DNA from: Euperipatoides rowelli
Taxonomy: Eukaryota > Onychophora > Udeonychophora > Euonychophora > Peripatopsidae
Strand: one strand, 5' to 3'
NCBI GenBank assembly: GCA_003024985.2
Contig: PXIH01S0124529.1
DNA: 10,494 bases
Within the stretch, counting starts at the first letter, position 1. Each line of letters begins with the position of its first letter. The notes below the pieces were generated by a model. The model made no database searches. It was not told the DNA's origin and saw only the letters and a list, made by a program, of their open reading frames with translations. Shown here piece by piece: positions 7,640 to 10,494 of the stretch. Made by a program: the position numbers and the translations under genes.

Positions 7640-7755
7640 GTCAATTTTTCTATTGTTTTTGTTTGGTCCGATTACTTTTTAAATAACTTGAAAATATTAT
7701 AGTATTGTTTTTATTATCATTTAAAAATTTCAATTCATAGTTTTTTCTTGATATT
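7640..7755 (-). pseudogene. Non-LTR retrotransposon remnant, linker towards RT (downstream piece)
   Basis: On the minus strand this piece reads KISRKNYELKFLNDNKNN directly after the TTAA, then, with frame slips, IFSSYLKS and RTKQKQ. This recalls the K-x-Y-(x)n-N-x-x-N segment that follows the endonuclease domain and precedes reverse transcriptase in Jockey/CR1-type non-LTR elements. It continues in frame from 8575 once copy 3 and one TTAA are removed. The RT domain itself is absent: the sequence passes straight into the 97-bp minisatellite. Assignment is by motif reading only. Confidence 0.55.
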
Positions 7756-8574
7756 TTAACCTTTGAGCGGTCGCGTTTAAAATTTTAACATGAGTGGTTG
7801 CGTGTCGTAATTTTTACGACTCATAGAATCCTATGTATAAAAGTTTCCAAATATGTGTAATCATGTAATGATTACACATATTTATGTCCTATTTATTGTC
7901 AGGAACTTTATTATATAAAGAAAAAAAAATTCTAACAAACTGATTTTTTTCTAATGTCATATTTATAAAAGCTGGGCATTAATTTTGCAGTATGTTCAGA
8001 TAATACATATTTAAATATTTCAAAATCTATAACAGATAGAAAAAAACTTAAATAGTATTTTTTGTTCTATTTATTGTCAATAATTTTATTATATAAAGAA
8101 AAAAATCCAACAAACATATTTTTTTATGTGTTACGCCAATTTGTTTCTAAATGTCAGCTATATATAAAAAAAAAGCCAGATTATCTTACAATTTTCATTA
8201 CTGTTTCTCTGTCGATTGAGTTAGATTTTTTAGTTTCGATTTTTGAAATCTACATTAAATTTCAATGTTAAAAATATATAAGTTTATTCCTAAATGTTTT
8301 ATAATATTTGTATAACGCTACCTGAAAGTCAATATTATTACATCAGCGGTCGCGTGTCATAAAATTTATGTCTGGGCGTCTTTTTACATATAATTATAAT
8401 AAATAACTATAAAATGGGCTATGTGCATGGTAAAAATCTACCAATATTGTAGTGGGGAGTTAGTTTTAGGAATAGAAGACAGATATAAACCTATAAGACC
8501 ATACACATAGACACATTTTATAAAAAATTGAATTTGTCGTAAATTTTATGACAGCGCGGTCGCTCTAAGGTTAA
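7756..8574 (+). mobile_element. piggyBac-like non-autonomous element, copy 3 (best-preserved ends)
   Basis: TTAA lies at both ends (7756-7759, 8571-8574). The left tip is TTAACCTTTGAGCGGTCGCG, and the right tip in reverse complement is TTAACCTTAGAGCGACCGCG, a near-perfect terminal inverted repeat. A second left motif GAGTGGTTGCG lies at 7792-7802, just before the stem GTCGTAA/TTACGAC (7804-7820). An internal AGCGGTCGCG lies at 8345-8354, and the right palindrome GTCGTAA/TTATGAC at 8536-8552. TATAAAAG is at 7836-7843. The internal repeat has one full unit (7885-8062) and a partial second, one fewer than copies 1 and 2, which accounts for its 819 bp. A 69-codon frame at 8062-8271 covers repeat sequence and is not a transposase. 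It is inserted in a decayed non-LTR element. Confidence 0.85.
7885..8128 (+). repeat. Internal repeat of piggyBac-like copy 3 (about 178 bp x 1.4)
   Basis: Unit starts are TGTCCTATTTATTGTC at 7885 and TGTTCTATTTATTGTC at 8063. The second unit is partial, ending after CCAACAAACATA and a T-run, like the last unit in copy 1. Confidence 0.75.
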
Positions 8575-9715
8575 TCGTTTTATTTGTATAATTTCTTATA
8601 TTTTTGTAATTTGATAATTTTCCGCTGTCTTTTCTTTCCAATAAATTTCTTAATAATCTATTTTTTTCTTTTCAATTCACTTTTGTCTCTTTATTAAGCC
8701 ATTTATATATTTTTTCTCTCTGTTTTTTTAGTTTTAAATTTTGGAACAATGTTTGTAATCATTCCAAGCAACCTATGAATATTGTTTTCAAAATCATCTA
8801 TATATTCAAGGTATTTAGAAATTTCAATATTGTTCAGACTTTTGTTTATGAACTCATAGTTTACTTTTTTTAGTTATAGTAATATTGTTTGTTGTTGATT
8901 TTTTCTTTTAAACTTTAAATTAATGTGATTATCATCTTTGTATTGTGGCTTCTTCCAAAGGGGTCTTCAAAATTATCTCTTTGAATATTTCAGTGTTAAT
9001 GTTTATGACTACATCTAAAAGAGATGAATCCCATCATCTGATTCTTGAAAGTTTCAGATTTAATTGTTTTAGACAATTTCAATACAAAAGTCTAGGAATT
9101 TATATCCAAATGAGTTAATTGGATATTTGCACTATATTGTTTCCTGAATTAATCATAAGCTTATTGTTATCACTGATTATAATTAGCCAACAAAAATTCT
9201 GCCTCAATTTGATTCAGTTTTTAGGAATCTAGTATTTTACTGTTATTAGGTTCTCTGTATAGAATACCAAATAGTATTTTTAATTTTGATAGTAAAGTTG
9301 TTTGAAATCATCTGAATTCTAAATCTTCATGAATTAAATTGATATTTCTTAATTTGTGTAGTTATTATACATAACAATCCCTACAACTTTTTTTTTGTCC
9401 TTTTTAACTTTTCAATTTATCTCAAATTCAGTTATTTAATTTACTATCAGTAATTCTATCTGTCAGCCATGTCTCTAAAAATATAAATATGTCAAAATTA
9501 TTTTGAATTTAAGAATTAAGTAATTTCATCCAATTTGTTAACATTTGAGTATATATTTTGCAGATAATGTTCTTTTTGCTTTTTATATCATTAGAATTTA
9601 TTTGCTATGAGTAAAACTGTTCTTCTGAACAAAGTTTTGATTTTTTATCTTTCTTCCATATCTTGTAATTGTTTTACCATTATAATCATTATCATCCTCA
9701 CTTAGGCTTGGAATA
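8575..9715 (-). pseudogene. Decayed non-LTR retrotransposon: APE-type endonuclease and linker
   Basis: Read on the minus strand, frame pieces follow the order of a Jockey/CR1-like ORF2. NVNKLDEI lies near 9535. DIFIFLETWLTDRITDSKL lies at 9493 downward, with the ETWL motif holding the catalytic Glu of the endonuclease/exonuclease/phosphatase fold. IVMYNN near 9375 corresponds to the usual GG(V/I)xxY segment. FLKTESN lies near 9220. DSSLLDVVIN at about 9030-9000 corresponds to the 'TRI..SS(L/T)IDH(I/V)..N' end of the domain. Next come VNYEFINKSL and FENNIHRLL...IVPKFKTKK (about 8865-8715), and YKNIRNYTNKTI up to 8575. Many frameshifts and stops separate the pieces, so it is dead. The pieces nearer the window's right (9600-9715, an open stretch containing TRYGRK) may be its upstream part but are unassigned. 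RT is not present. Confidence 0.7.
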
Positions 9716-10494
9716 TTTTATGAACATCAATTATAAAAATCCACTCATTTCATGAAAAGTATTAAGCTTGTAGTGTGGGGTTACGCCCTACCCAACCCCC
9801 TAAGTATGTATATAGAAGACTAAAGTGGACATAGCAATATGTAGGTCAACTAATAATAATTAGATAATTATAGTGATAAGTCTATCTATTGATGGTACCT
9901 TAGTTATTATTATAAGGAAAATATTTACTGTATATTTATATCTACTTGTTATAATATATATTAATGTAATACAATATTGTCATATACACTGAGAGCACTA
10001 TTGTACACTATACTAATTGAGATACAGTGTTGCCTAATTGCCTCTTCGAACATAACAGCACAAAGCTGTATACAATGATATACTTATACATCAAGCGTGC
10101 CGCCTTAGAAAATATATAAATTTATAAAGTTTACCAAAATATTAATATGCTATAAAAATCTAAGGAACTCTTTCCTGCTATATCTTTAAATAATAATCAA
10201 GATAGATTTCTGCTACACCCATGTACTAGTAATCATATGTTATCTTCAACATAATGAACTATTTCCTTTCAAGTAATGACACTCCTCATGTTTTTTAAGA
10301 TAACATTTTTTTTACGTGGGTCATTTTTTTCTTCTTTAAGTCAAGTTCAGAAATATTTAAATCATATATTAATGATTTTGTTTTAATCATTTAATTCATT
10401 TAACCCATTCTGAGTAAATGGTGACTTAAATCGCGCTTATATCGTCATAAAATAGTAATTTTCAAAGAATAATAAGTATTTTAATAATTATCTA
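9716..10494. other. AT-rich non-coding sequence, nothing firm
   Basis: No gene recognised. A short C/G-rich spot at 9774-9802 has GGGGTT pairing with AACCCC across 11 bases, a small possible hairpin. Near the right edge TTAACCCATTCTGAG starts at 10400 and is followed by CGCGC and CGTCATAAAAT. This loosely echoes the ends of the piggyBac-like family, but the window stops before a second end could be seen. Confidence 0.45.

Noticed and set aside
7490-7702. 70-codon frame over the minisatellite
   Set aside because: It crosses repeat units and the antisense of a non-LTR remnant; no protein features.
8062-8271. 69-codon frame inside piggyBac-like copy 3 as a transposase piece
   Set aside because: It begins at the internal repeat, is A/T-driven, and no DDD-type or Cys-rich C-terminal transposase motif is visible.
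9774-9802. C/G-rich hairpin as a tRNA or other RNA gene
   Set aside because: Only a 6-bp stem, with no cloverleaf or promoter boxes seen.

Overview
This is AT-rich eukaryotic, most likely invertebrate animal, DNA with no intact host gene. Nearly everything recognisable is a mobile element or a simple repeat. The evidence is the base composition, long A/T runs, LTR and non-LTR retroelement remains, TTAA-flanked piggyBac-type elements, and patterns that look like CpG decay. The species cannot be named from the sequence. All open frames longer than about 60 codons fall inside repeats or elements and look fortuitous.

Layout from left to right. (1) 1-1130 is non-coding, with a degenerate ATA/AAT/AGC trinucleotide tract at about 225-450. 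(2) 1131-2650 is a complete but non-autonomous LTR retrotransposon of about 1.5 kb: two LTRs of about 555-570 bp, a tRNA-Asp-like primer-binding site, a 0.39 kb internal region without gag or pol, and a polypurine tract. (3) 3192-5240 is a pair of inverted arms of about 270 bp (a foldback element, or two opposed copies of one repeat) whose loop contains the first of three related piggyBac-like non-autonomous elements. (4) The three copies lie at 3866-4862 (+), 6288-7290 (-) and 7756-8574 (+). Each is bounded by TTAA. They share CpG-containing 11-mer motifs at and near the ends, short subterminal palindromes and an internal repeat of about 190 bp. (5) 7303-7637 is a minisatellite with a unit of about 97 bp. 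(6) 9715-8575 and 7755-7640, read on the minus strand, form a decayed non-LTR retrotransposon: an APE-type endonuclease domain with a recognisable LETWLTD motif, then the linker that leads into reverse transcriptase. The third piggyBac-like copy sits inside it. Removing that copy and one TTAA rejoins the reading frame exactly.

The window therefore records layered insertions. The non-LTR element is older than piggyBac-like copy 3, and the foldback locus is probably older than copy 1. No transposase, integrase or reverse transcriptase is encoded intact, so any movement would have needed proteins supplied from elsewhere. I found no sign of a new enzymatic or defence system. The most informative items are the piggyBac-like family with its variable internal repeat number and CpG-rich motif array, the compact LTR element with paired hairpins, and the frame-perfect nested insertion.
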